The notes beneath the pieces were generated by a model. That model did no database searches. It saw only the letters and a list, made by a program, of their open reading frames with translations, and was not told the origin of the DNA. Shown piece by piece: positions 36,286-45,145 of a stretch of DNA of 64,000 nucleotides (position 1 is its first letter; the number at the start of each line of letters is the position of its first letter). A program made the translations under genes and the position numbers. This DNA comes from AP-15 sp963781215 (GTDB taxonomy: Bacteria; Pseudomonadota; Alphaproteobacteria; ATCC43930; CGMCC-115725): the NCBI GenBank assembly GCA_963781215.1, contig CAWAFE010000036.1, positions 14,748 to 78,747 on the forward strand, read 5' to 3'.

Positions 36286-37538
36286 CGTCTCTATCCGTTC
36301 GGTGCCGGCCTCCACTCCGGCCTTCCCCCGTGGACACGGGGGAGGGAGGGATCCGCGGTAGCGGGGGCGCTGGCGGCCACCGCCTATCGGAGACAGACCC
36401 CACCGCCTCCGATGCGCTGGCGCAGGCCCGGCGGCTCGTCGTCAAGATCGGCTCGTCGCTGCTCGTCGCCGATAGTGGCGAGGTGCGGCGCGCCTGGCTC
36501 GACACGCTTGCGAACGATGTCGCGCGCTGCCGCGCCCGCGGCCAGGAGGTGATCCTGGTTTCCTCGGGCGCCATCGCGGTCGGCCGCCGTCATCTCGGCC
36601 TCGCAGGGCGGCGGCTCCGGCTCGAGGAAAAGCAGGCCGCCGCCGCCACCGGGCAGATTCGGCTCGCCCACGCCTATCAGGAGGCGCTGGCCCGCCATCG
36701 CATCACCGTGGCGCAGATCCTGCTGACCCCGGAGGACACCGAGGAGCGCCGCCGGCACCTGAACGCGCGCGCCACCTTCGCCCAGCTGGTGGCGCTCGGC
36801 GCGGTGCCGGTGGTCAATGAGAACGACACGATCGCCACCGCCGAGATCCGCTTTGGCGACAACGACCGTCTCGCGGCCCGCGTCGCCCAGATGACCAGCG
36901 CCGACATGCTGGTGCTGCTGTCCGACATCGACGGGCTGTACACCGCCGACCCGCGCAAGGACCCACAGGCGGCTCACATTCCCACGGTCCATGAGATTGG
37001 CCCGGAAATCGAGGCGATGGCCGGCGAGGCCCCGCCGGGCTACAGCTCAGGCGGGATGGTGACCAAGCTCGCCGCCGCCCGCATCGCCATGAGCGCCGGC
37101 TGCCGCATGCTGATCGCCAGGGGCAGGAGCGCCGGCCTCGCGCCCGGACCGCTGGCGGCGATCGAGGCCGGCGATCGGGCGACTTTGTTCCTGCCGCAGG
37201 GCGAGCCGCGCTCGGCGCGCAAGGCGTGGATCGCCGGCGCCGTCAACCCGTCCGGCACGCTCGTCGTCGACGACGGTGCGACCGCGGCATTGCGGCGTGG
37301 CAAGAGCCTGCTGCCGGCCGGCGTGGTCGCGGTCGAGGGCAATTTCGAGCGCGGCGATGCGGTGATCGTCCGCACCCCGGCCGGCGTCGAGGCCGGCCGC
37401 GGCCTCTCGGCCTATTCGAGCGGCGACATCCGCCTGGTCGCCGGCCACAAGAGTAGTGAAATCGCCGCCATCCTCGGCTACCGTGGCCGCGACGAGATCA
37501 TTCATCGCGACGATCTGGTGATGACCGAGGTTCGATGA
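36282..37538 (+). CDS. proB: glutamate 5-kinase
   Basis: Residues about 47-418 are a full glutamate 5-kinase with C-terminal PUA domain: RRLVVKIGSSLLVA, VILVSSGAIAVGRRHLGL, VPVVNENDTIATAEIRFGDN, DIDGLYTADPRKDP, GGMVTKLAAARIAMSAGCRM, then SLLPAGVVAVEGNFERGDAV for the PUA part. It makes glutamyl-5-phosphate for proline synthesis. The first 45 residues are not part of the family; their codons come from an inserted palindromic repeat (36321-36346) and surroundings. No better ATG, GTG or TTG start is available before the kinase domain, so the protein either carries this extension or uses a non-standard start. It overlaps obgE and proA by four bases each. Confidence 0.95.
   Translation: MTSLSVRCRPPLRPSPVDTGEGGIRGSGGAGGHRLSETDPTASDALAQARRLVVKIGSSLLVADSGEVRRAWLDTLANDVARCRARGQEVILVSSGAIAVGRRHLGLAGRRLRLEEKQAAAATGQIRLAHAYQEALARHRITVAQILLTPEDTEERRRHLNARATFAQLVALGAVPVVNENDTIATAEIRFGDNDRLAARVAQMTSADMLVLLSDIDGLYTADPRKDPQAAHIPTVHEIGPEIEAMAGEAPPGYSSGGMVTKLAAARIAMSAGCRMLIARGRSAGLAPGPLAAIEAGDRATLFLPQGEPRSARKAWIAGAVNPSGTLVVDDGATAALRRGKSLLPAGVVAVEGNFERGDAVIVRTPAGVEAGRGLSAYSSGDIRLVAGHKSSEIAAILGYRGRDEIIHRDDLVMTEVR
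36321..36346 (+). repeat. palindromic repeat inside the proB 5' end
   Basis: CCTTCCCCCGTG (36321-36332) pairs with CACGGGGGAGGG (36335-36346) with a single mismatch and a two-base loop. It is GC-rich and forms a stable hairpin in the coding start of proB. REP-like units with CCCCCG..CGGGGG arms are common in such genomes. Confidence 0.7.
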
Positions 37539-38800
37539 CGACCGAGACGGCGGATTTGGCGGGAGCGATGGCTGGGATCGGCCGGCGTGCCCGCGAGGCC
37601 GCCGCCGGCCTCGCCCTCGCCTCCGCCGAGGCGAAGACGGCGGCCTTGACCGGGGCCGCCCGGGCGGTTCGCAGCCGCGCGAACGAGATCCTCGACGCCA
37701 ATGCCCGCGACCTCGCCGAGGCCGAGTCTCTGACGCCGGCGCTGCGCGACCGCCTCGCCCTCGACCAGAGGCGGCTCGAAGCGATCGCCGCGGGCCTCGA
37801 AGCGATCGCGGCCCTGCCCGACCCGGTCGGCCATGTGCTCGACCGCCGCACACGGCCGAATGGGCTCCTGATCGAGCGTGTCGCGGTGCCGCTCGGCGTC
37901 ATCGGCATCATCTATGAGAGCCGTCCCAACGTCACCGCCGATGCCGGCGGGCTGGCGCTCAAATCCGGCAATGCCGCGATCCTGCGCGGCGGCTCGGAGA
38001 GCTTTTATTCCTCGCGGGCGCTGGTGGCAGCCCTCGTCGACGGGCTGCGCTCGGCGGGCTTGCCGGAAGCCGCGATCCAGCTCGTGCCGACCCGCGACCG
38101 CGCCGCGGTCGGGCTGATGCTGGCCATGAACGGCGTCATCGACATTATCGTGCCGCGCGGCGGGTCGTCCCTGATCGAGCGGGTCCAGCGCGAGAGCCGG
38201 ATCCCGGTGATCGCCCATCTCGAAGGCCTCTGCCACACCTATGTCGACGGCGCCGCCGACCCCGAGAAGGCGCGCAAGATCGTGCTCAACGCCAAGATGC
38301 GGCGGGTCTCGATCTGCGGCGCCACCGAGACCCTGCTGGTCGACCGCAAGGTCGCCACGGCCATGCTGCCGCCGATCCTCGGCGACCTGCGCGCCGCCGG
38401 CTGCGAATTGCGCGGTGACCCCGAAGTGCTGGCGCTCGATGGCGGGGTCGCGCCGGCCACCGAGCAGGATTGGCGCACCGAATATCTCGATGCGATCCTT
38501 GCGGTACGGCTGGTCGACGGCGTTGCCGGCGCGATCGAGCACATCGAGCGCTACGGCTCGCACCACACCGATGCGATCGTCACCGAGGATCAAGCAGTAG
38601 CGGAGCGCTTTCTGCGCGAGGTCGACAGCGCCATCGTGCTGGTCAATGCCTCGACCCAGTTCGCCGACGGCGGCGAGTTCGGCATGGGCGCGGAGATGGG
38701 CATCTCTACGCAGAGGCTGCCGCCGCGCGGGCCGGTCGGCGCGGCGGAGCTGACGACTTACAAATACCTCGTGCGCGGCAGCGGCCAGGTGCGTCCCTGA
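37535..38800 (+). CDS. proA: glutamate-5-semialdehyde (gamma-glutamyl phosphate) dehydrogenase
   Basis: A 421-residue aldehyde dehydrogenase-like enzyme reducing glutamyl-5-phosphate with NADPH. Conserved parts: ERVAVPLGVIGIIYESRPNV, ALKSGNAAILRGGSESFYSS, catalytic Cys233 in EGLCHTYVD, KMRRVSICGATETLLVDR and FADGGEFGMGAEMGISTQRL with PPRGPVGAAELTTYKYLVRG. The start overlaps the proB stop (ATGA). With proB it makes glutamate semialdehyde for proline; proC is not in the window. Confidence 0.97.
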   Translation: MTTETADLAGAMAGIGRRAREAAAGLALASAEAKTAALTGAARAVRSRANEILDANARDLAEAESLTPALRDRLALDQRRLEAIAAGLEAIAALPDPVGHVLDRRTRPNGLLIERVAVPLGVIGIIYESRPNVTADAGGLALKSGNAAILRGGSESFYSSRALVAALVDGLRSAGLPEAAIQLVPTRDRAAVGLMLAMNGVIDIIVPRGGSSLIERVQRESRIPVIAHLEGLCHTYVDGAADPEKARKIVLNAKMRRVSICGATETLLVDRKVATAMLPPILGDLRAAGCELRGDPEVLALDGGVAPATEQDWRTEYLDAILAVRLVDGVAGAIEHIERYGSHHTDAIVTEDQAVAERFLREVDSAIVLVNASTQFADGGEFGMGAEMGISTQRLPPRGPVGAAELTTYKYLVRGSGQVRP

Positions 38801-39432
38801 ACGCCCGTCCCGAAGGCCGGCCGGGCGCCGCCCGGCACCGCCGCGTCGGGCTCCTCGGCGGCTCGTTCAATCCCGCCCATGGCGGCCACCTGCATCTGAG
38901 CTCGATTGCGCTCAAGCGCCTCGACCTCGACGAGGTGTGGTGGCTCGTCTCGCCGCAGAACCCGTTGAAGCCGGTCGCCGGCATGGCCCCGTTCGCGGCC
39001 CGCCTGGAAGAGGCCCGGCGCGTCGCGGCAGGGGATCGGCGGATCCTCGTCAGCGATTTCGAGAGCCGGGTCTCGTCGACCTATACGGCCGACACGCTGA
39101 AGACCCTGCGCCGTCGCTTTCCAAGGCACCGCTTCGTCTGGCTGATGGGCGCCGACAACCTCGTGCAGCTGCGGCGCTGGCAGCGCTGGACCGAAATCTT
39201 CGCGACGGTCGCCATTGCCGTCTTCGACCGCCCCGCCCATTCTCCAAGAGCGTTGAGCAGCCTCCCCGCGCACCGCTACGCCCGGCGCCGGGTGCCGGCC
39301 GCCGCGGCGCGCCGATTGGCCGAGATGAAGCCGCCGGCCTGGGCGTTCTTTCACACCCGGCTCGATCCGAGCTCGGCGACACAGATCCGTGCCGGGCAAT
39401 ATCAGCAAACCTCGAAGGAGCAGAGACCCGAA
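38797..39432 (+). CDS. nadD: nicotinate-nucleotide adenylyltransferase
   Basis: About 212 residues with the nucleotidyltransferase signature: RVGLLGGSFNPAHGGHLHLS (the GGSFNPxHxGH motif), WWLVSPQNPLKP, TYTADTLKTLRRRFPRHRFV, LMGADNLVQLRRWQRW and a final SSATQIRA (ISSTxIR motif). It adds AMP to nicotinate mononucleotide in NAD synthesis. The start is non-standard: the frame has no ATG, GTG or TTG near the domain, and CTG at 38797 overlaps the proA stop (CTGA). No stop codon separates it from rsfS in the same frame, so the boundary at 39432 is chosen from the ribosome site and TTG of rsfS. Confidence 0.88.
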
Positions 39433-39822
39433 TTGACTACGATCACCGCCTTCCCACCCCGCACTCAACCGCGTCCGGCGCCGCTGCCAGGGCTCCTCGA
39501 CCTCGTGCTGCAGACGCTCGAGGACGGCAAGGCCGAGGACATCGTCACGATCGAGCTTGCCGGCAAGACGACGATCGCCGATCAGATGGTGATCGCCACC
39601 GGCCGCTCGGCCCGGCAGGTGACAGCACTGACCGAGCACCTCGAGGCGGCGCTGTCGCGCCGCGTGCGGGTCTCGGTCGAGGGCAAGGTGCAGGCCGACT
39701 GGGTGCTGATCGATGCGGGCGATGTGATCGTGCACCTGTTCCGGCCCGAGATCCGCGCCTACTACAACCTCGAAAAGATGTGGGGCGAGTTCCTCCCCGA
39801 CGGCGAGGCGGTCCGACAATAA
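39433..39822 (+). CDS. rsfS: ribosome silencing factor
   Basis: A 129-residue RsfS/Iojap protein: LPGLLDLVLQTLEDGKAEDI, VTIELAGKTTIADQMVIATG, RSARQVTALTEHLEAAL, VQADWVLIDAGDVIVHLFRP and YYNLEKMW. It binds L14 and blocks subunit joining in starvation. The probable start is TTG at 39433, preceded by AAGGAG at 39416-39421. The same frame is open through the whole nadD gene upstream, so a NadD-RsfS fusion product is possible. The TTGA at 39433-39436 would be an overlap with a stop in the +1 frame of nadD. Confidence 0.92.
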   Translation: MTTITAFPPRTQPRPAPLPGLLDLVLQTLEDGKAEDIVTIELAGKTTIADQMVIATGRSARQVTALTEHLEAALSRRVRVSVEGKVQADWVLIDAGDVIVHLFRPEIRAYYNLEKMWGEFLPDGEAVRQ

Positions 39823-39838
39823 CCGCGGGGACACGCCG

Positions 39839-40300
39839 ATCCGCTTCCGTCTTCTCGCCATCGGCAGGCTGCGGCGCGGGCCGCTCGAGGAATTGCAGGC
39901 CCTTTATGCGGCGCGGCTCGTGCCGCCGCCGGCGATTGTCGAGCTCGAAATCCGGCGGCCATTGCCGGCACCGGCTCTGAAGGCGCGCGAAGCCGAACTG
40001 ATCCTCGGGGCGCTGCCATCCGGTGCCCGCCTCGTCGCCCTCGACGAGCGCGGTGTGGCGTGGTCGAGCCGCACCTTCGCCGACCGGATCGCGGCCTGGC
40101 GCGACCAGGGTACGGCAGAGCTCGCCTTTGCCATCGGCGGCGCCGAGGGCCTCGACACGGCGGTCATCGAGCGCGCCGATACGGTGTTGTCGCTCGGTCC
40201 GATGACTTGGCCGCACCTGTTAGCCCGCGGCCTCCTTCTCGAGCAGCTCTACCGCGCCCAGCAGATCCTCGCCGGCCACCCCTACCATCGCGGCGAGTAG
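39839..40300 (+). CDS. rlmH: 23S rRNA pseudouridine-1915 N3-methyltransferase
   Basis: About 153 residues of the SPOUT methyltransferase RlmH: RFRLLAIGRLRRGPLEELQA, LVALDERGVAWSSRTFADRI, AFAIGGAEGLDTAVIERADT (SAM-binding knot) and LLEQLYRAQQILAGHPYHRG. The conserved N-terminus begins at RFRLLAIGRL. No ATG, GTG or TTG precedes it in frame; the codon in place is ATC at 39839, with GGGG upstream. TTG 39893 would lose about 18 conserved residues. So either ATC is used, or a base has been misread. The gene follows rsfS by 16 bases. Confidence 0.9.
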   Translation: MRFRLLAIGRLRRGPLEELQALYAARLVPPPAIVELEIRRPLPAPALKAREAELILGALPSGARLVALDERGVAWSSRTFADRIAAWRDQGTAELAFAIGGAEGLDTAVIERADTVLSLGPMTWPHLLARGLLLEQLYRAQQILAGHPYHRGE

Positions 40301-40351
40301 ATCGGCGCCGCGGCGTGGTAGGATGAACGGAGGCAACGGGGAGGGATTGGG

Positions 40352-41539
40352 ATGTTCCGCAAATTGCTCGGGCTGCTCGCGGCGGCCGTCGCGCTGTCGC
40401 CGGCCACGCTCTCGGCGCAGACCATCAAGATCGGGTTGATCAACAGCTATACCGGGTTTGTCGCCCAGGTCGCCGACGAGGGGCAAAAGGGCACCGATCT
40501 CTACATCAAGGAGCACGAGAAGGAGCTGCCGCCTGGTGTCAAGATCGAGATCCTGAAGCGTGACGACACCTCCAACCCGGAGGTCGGCAAGCGGCTGGCG
40601 CAGGAGTTGATCACACGCGACCATGTCCAGCTGCTGACGGGGATCGTGCTGTCGCCGGTCGCTACCGCGGTGGCGCCGCTGACCGCCGAGGCGAAGGTGC
40701 CTCTGGTCATCAGCTACGCCGGCGCCGGCGTCTCGATCCCGCGGATCTCGCCCTATGTCGTGCGCGTCACCTTCACGCTGTGGCAGGTGTCCTACCCGAT
40801 CGGCAAATGGGCGGCCGAGCAAGGCTGGAAGACGGCCTATACCGCGGTCACCGACTTCATCGCCGGCCATGACGCCGAGGCCGCCTTTACCAAGGCCTTT
40901 ACCGATGCCGGCGGCAAGATCGTCGGCGCCGACCGGTTTCCGCCGACCAATCCCGACTTCACCCCGTTCGTACACCGTATCAAGGACGCCAAGCCCGACG
41001 TCGCCTTCATCTTCGTCCCCGCCGGGACGCAGGCCACGGCGATGATGCGGGCGATCAACGACATCGGCCTGCGCGAGGCCGGGATCAAGATTGCCGCACC
41101 CCAGGACCTGCTGCCCGACGAGGAACTGCCCAATATGGGCGACATACCGCTCGGCCTGATTACCTCCGGCACCTATTCGGTCGCGGGCAAGCGGCCGGCC
41201 AACGAGGCCTTTCTCGCGGCCTGGAAGCGGGAATACGGCGACAAGTCCACCCCCGATTTCTTTTCGGTCGACGGCTGGGACGGGATGGCGATGATCTTCG
41301 ACCTGGTCAAGGCAACCAAGGGCAAGTTCACCGCCGACGAGGCGATGGCGTTCTTCTCTCACTGGAAGAACCCGGACAGCCCGCGCGGGCCGATCATGAT
41401 TGATCCCGCGACCCGCGACATAATTCAGAACGTCTATATCCGGCGCGTCGACAAGGTCGACGGCAAGCTCGCCAATGTCGAGATCGCGACGATTCCGATG
41501 GTCAAGGATCCCTGGAAAGAGCTGAACCCGCCGAAATAG
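40352..41539 (+). CDS. branched-chain amino acid type ABC transporter, substrate-binding protein
   Basis: A 395-residue periplasmic binding protein of the Leu/Ile/Val (Peripla_BP_6) family. Signal peptide MFRKLLGLLAAAVALSPATL followed by SAQ; then KIGLINSYTGFVAQVADEGQ, EILKRDDTSNPEVGKRLAQE, LLTGIVLSPVATAVAPL and WKTAYTAVTDFIAGHDAEAA. A GGGGAGG site precedes the ATG. It is the first gene of a complete transporter set with LivH, LivM, LivG and LivF. Since this family also carries aromatic acids, amides and urea, the ligand is open. A repeat unit lies between it and the LivH gene. Confidence 0.93.
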   Translation: MFRKLLGLLAAAVALSPATLSAQTIKIGLINSYTGFVAQVADEGQKGTDLYIKEHEKELPPGVKIEILKRDDTSNPEVGKRLAQELITRDHVQLLTGIVLSPVATAVAPLTAEAKVPLVISYAGAGVSIPRISPYVVRVTFTLWQVSYPIGKWAAEQGWKTAYTAVTDFIAGHDAEAAFTKAFTDAGGKIVGADRFPPTNPDFTPFVHRIKDAKPDVAFIFVPAGTQATAMMRAINDIGLREAGIKIAAPQDLLPDEELPNMGDIPLGLITSGTYSVAGKRPANEAFLAAWKREYGDKSTPDFFSVDGWDGMAMIFDLVKATKGKFTADEAMAFFSHWKNPDSPRGPIMIDPATRDIIQNVYIRRVDKVDGKLANVEIATIPMVKDPWKELNPPK

Positions 41540-41576
41540 CTTTTGACTATTATGAGATCAGCTCGGCCGCATTCCA

Positions 41577-41661
41577 CCGTCATTCCCCCGCAAGCGGGAA
41601 GCCAGGAGCATATAATTCCTGCGACAGGAAGCCTGGACCCCCGCTTTCGCGGGGGTGACGG
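41577..41661. repeat. inverted repeat pair, REP-like
   Basis: The left unit (CCGTCATTCCCCCGCAAGCG and on, ending CCAGG) and the right unit (CCTGGACCCCCGCTTTCGCG and on, ending TGACGG) are imperfect reverse complements, 30 bases each, around a 25-base spacer. The right unit itself is a hairpin (CCCCCGC/GCGGGGG). Units of this form are widely scattered in alphaproteobacterial chromosomes. It stands between the substrate-binding gene and livH and could attenuate or stabilise the transcript. Confidence 0.75.
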
Positions 41662-41688
41662 ATATGAGGCAGGTCTCCGCGTATCATC

Positions 41689-42567
41689 ATGACCACGGGA
41701 GACATCCTCTCCGCCGCGGTCAACATTGCGTTCAACGGCCTCGCCTTTGCGATGGTGCTGTACCTGATCTCGGTCGGGCTGTCGGTGACGATGGGGCTGA
41801 TGGGCTTTGTCAACCTGGCGCACGGCGTCTTCGCGATGGCCGGCGGCTATGTCGTGACGAGCCTGATGCGGGATCAGGGCGTGCCGTTCCCGCTGGCGCT
41901 GATCGGCGCGGCGCTGGCGGTGGCGGCGGCGAGCATCCCGGTCGAGCGGCTGTTGTACCGGCGGTTCTATGGTGGCGACGAGCTCGACCAGGTGCTGCTG
42001 ACGATCGGCCTCGTTTTCATGTCGGTCGCCGGCGCCACCTATATCTGGGGGCCGCTGCAGCAGCCCTTGCAGCCGCCGCCATGGCTGAGCGGCCCGCTCG
42101 ATCTGGGCTTCCGCAGCTTTCCCGCCTATCGCAGCTTTATGATCCTGTGCGGTGCGGCGGTGGTGACGGCGCTGTGGCTAGCGGTCGAGCGCACCCGCTT
42201 TGGCGCCCGGGTCCGCGCCGCCGTCGATAATCTGCGGATGGCCCAATCGGTCGGCATCGACACCTCGCGCCTCTTTATGGCGACCTTCGCCCTCGGCAGC
42301 GGGCTCGCCGGATTGGGCGGCGCGCTGGGCGCCGACCTCTTGGCCGTCAATCCTGGCTATGCTTTGCAGAACCTCATCTATTTCCTGATCGTCGTTGCCG
42401 TCGGCGGGCTCGGCAGCATCCGCGGGCCGTTTTTTGCCGCGCTCCTGCTCGGCATCACCGATACCGCCTCCAAATATCTGATGCCCGAGTTTGGCGCCTT
42501 TTTCATCTATGCCCTGACTCTGACGGTGCTGTTGTGGCGGCCGCGCGGCCTGTTCGGCCGGGCTTGA
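41689..42567 (+). CDS. livH: branched-chain amino acid type ABC transporter permease
   Basis: A 292-residue inner membrane permease with about eight helices: ISVGLSVTMGLMGFVNLAHG, VFAMAGGYVVTSLM, VAVGGLGSIRGPFFAALLLG. The block MGLMGFVNLAHG is the LivH hallmark, and VERTRFGARVRAAVDNLRMA, QSVGIDTSR is the cytoplasmic loop that contacts the ATPases. It overlaps livM by one base (TGATG). Confidence 0.93.
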   Translation: MTTGDILSAAVNIAFNGLAFAMVLYLISVGLSVTMGLMGFVNLAHGVFAMAGGYVVTSLMRDQGVPFPLALIGAALAVAAASIPVERLLYRRFYGGDELDQVLLTIGLVFMSVAGATYIWGPLQQPLQPPPWLSGPLDLGFRSFPAYRSFMILCGAAVVTALWLAVERTRFGARVRAAVDNLRMAQSVGIDTSRLFMATFALGSGLAGLGGALGADLLAVNPGYALQNLIYFLIVVAVGGLGSIRGPFFAALLLGITDTASKYLMPEFGAFFIYALTLTVLLWRPRGLFGRA

Positions 42568-43547
42568 TGCCCGGTCCCGGCGCGGTCGGCAGCTTTGCCC
42601 GGCGGCACCATTACCACCCGCTCGAAGCGGTGCCGTGGGTTGCGGCGGTTGCGGCCTATTTCGCCTTCCCGTCCTATCTGCCGTTGGGCGCGCAGATCCT
42701 GGCGACGATCCTTTTTGCGCTGTCGGCCGATCTGGTGCTCGGCTATGCCGGAATCGTCACCTTGGGCCAGGCCGCGTTTTTCGGCGCCGGCGCCTATACC
42801 GCAGGGCTCCTTGCCGCCCATGGCTGGGGCGAGCCGATCACCGGGCTTCTTGCCGGAGCGGCGGCCGCGGCGCTGATCGGGCTGTTGTCGGGCCTCGTCA
42901 TCCTGCGTACGACGGGGCTCACCTTGCTGATGCTGACCCTGGTCGTCGCCTCGATGCTCTACGAGGCGGTCAACAAGGCGAGCTGGCTGACGGGCGGCGA
43001 TGACGGGCTGCAAGGGATGCAGGTCTGGCCGATCTTTGGCCGGTTTCGCTTCGACCTGTTCGGCCAAACCGCCTATGTCTACTGCCTGATCGTGCTGTTC
43101 CTGTGCTGGCTGGCGGTACGCCGGATCGTTCATTCGCCGTTCGGCCGCTCGCTCGTGGGCATCCGCGAAAATGTCCGGCGCATGCACGCAATCGGCGCGC
43201 CGGTCGCGCGCCGGCGTCTCGTCGTCTACACGATCTCGGCGGCGCTGGCCGGGATCTCGGGTGCCTTGATCGCACAGACGACGGGGTTTGTCGGCCTCAC
43301 CTTTCTCGGCCTCGACCGCTCCGGTACCGTGCTGATCATGCTGATCATCGGCGGCGTCGGACGGCTCTACGGCGCCTTTATCGGGGTGCCGCTCTACATG
43401 ATCGCGCAGGACCGCTTCTCGACGATCGAACCGGTCTATTGGTATTTCTGGATTGGGCTGTCGATGGTTTTGCTCGTGGTCTTCGCCCGCGGCGGCGTGC
43501 TGGGCCTGGCCGAGCGGTTGCAATCGCGGACTGGGGCGAGACGATGA
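42567..43547 (+). CDS. livM: branched-chain amino acid type ABC transporter permease
   Basis: A 326-residue permease with the LivM patterns LSADLVLGYAGIVTLGQAAF followed by FGAGAYTAGLLAAHG, HSPFGRSLVGIRENVRRMHA and GALIAQTTGFVGLTFLGLDR. The ATG at 42567 shares its first base with the livH stop. Its stop overlaps the LivG gene start (ATGA). Confidence 0.94.
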   Translation: MPGPGAVGSFARRHHYHPLEAVPWVAAVAAYFAFPSYLPLGAQILATILFALSADLVLGYAGIVTLGQAAFFGAGAYTAGLLAAHGWGEPITGLLAGAAAAALIGLLSGLVILRTTGLTLLMLTLVVASMLYEAVNKASWLTGGDDGLQGMQVWPIFGRFRFDLFGQTAYVYCLIVLFLCWLAVRRIVHSPFGRSLVGIRENVRRMHAIGAPVARRRLVVYTISAALAGISGALIAQTTGFVGLTFLGLDRSGTVLIMLIIGGVGRLYGAFIGVPLYMIAQDRFSTIEPVYWYFWIGLSMVLLVVFARGGVLGLAERLQSRTGARR

Positions 43548-44313
43548 GAGGTCGGGCGATGAGCCCGCCGGCGCTTGAAACCCGCGGGCTGACAAAGAGC
43601 TTCGGCGCGCTCGTTGTCGCCAACGCGATCGATTTCCGCCTCGAACGCGGCGCCCGGCACGCGCTGATCGGGCCGAACGGCGCCGGCAAGACGAGCTTTG
43701 TCGAGCTGGTGACCGGCGCATTGCCGCCGAACGCCGGGCAAATCCTCCTCGACGACGCCGAAATCACCCGGTTGCCGCAGGCAGCACGGGTCGGGCGCGG
43801 CCTCGTCCGCACTTTTCAGATCACCGCGTTGTTTCGCCGCTTGAGCGTGCTCGAAAACGTGACACTGGCGGTCAGCGAGCGGCAGAAGATTGGAGGCGGC
43901 CTGTTCCGCCCCGCCGGGCATCATCGCGCCACGATCGAGGAGGCCTTCGCGCTGATCGAGCGGCTGGGTCTCGCCGATGACGCGCTGCGCCCGGTCAACA
44001 TGCTCGCCTATGGACGCCAGCGGCTCGTCGAGATCGCCGTGGCGCTGGGCCTCGAGCCCAAGGTTCTGTTGCTCGACGAGCCGGCGGCCGGCGTGCCGTC
44101 GAGCGAAAGCGGCACCATCATCGAGGTGATCGAGGCGCTCCCTCCGGACCTGGCGCTGCTGATCATCGAGCACGACATGGATTTGGTCTTTCGCCTGGCG
44201 CGGCAGATCACCGTCCTGGTGCAAGGGAGCGTGCTGGTTCAAGGCCCGCCCTCGGCGATCGCCGCCGATCCCCGGGTCCGCCAAGTCTATCTCGGCGAGC
44301 GCGCGCCGGCGTC

Positions 44314-44317
<4 letters not shown>
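43544..44317 (+). CDS. livG: branched-chain amino acid type ABC transporter ATP-binding protein
   Basis: A 257-residue ATPase. Walker A is GPNGAGKTS, the Q loop RTFQITALFRRLSVLENV, the signature region is MLAYGRQRLVEIAVAL (the LSYGQQR form with two changes, common in this family), and Walker B is KVLLLDEPAAGV, followed by the switch His in IIEHDMDLVF. The start overlaps livM; MSPPALETRGLTKSFG at 43559 is an alternative. It ends overlapping livF by four bases. Confidence 0.94.
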
Positions 44318-45033
<716 letters not shown>

Positions 45034-45145
45034 TCGACCTGCATCGGAGACCTGCGCAGATGGGCGTACGGTATCCGCCGAAGCATCGGATAGATTGACG
45101 TGGGAAATCCATCGCCCGCGTCCAACTTGAAGTGGAGGAAAGGTT

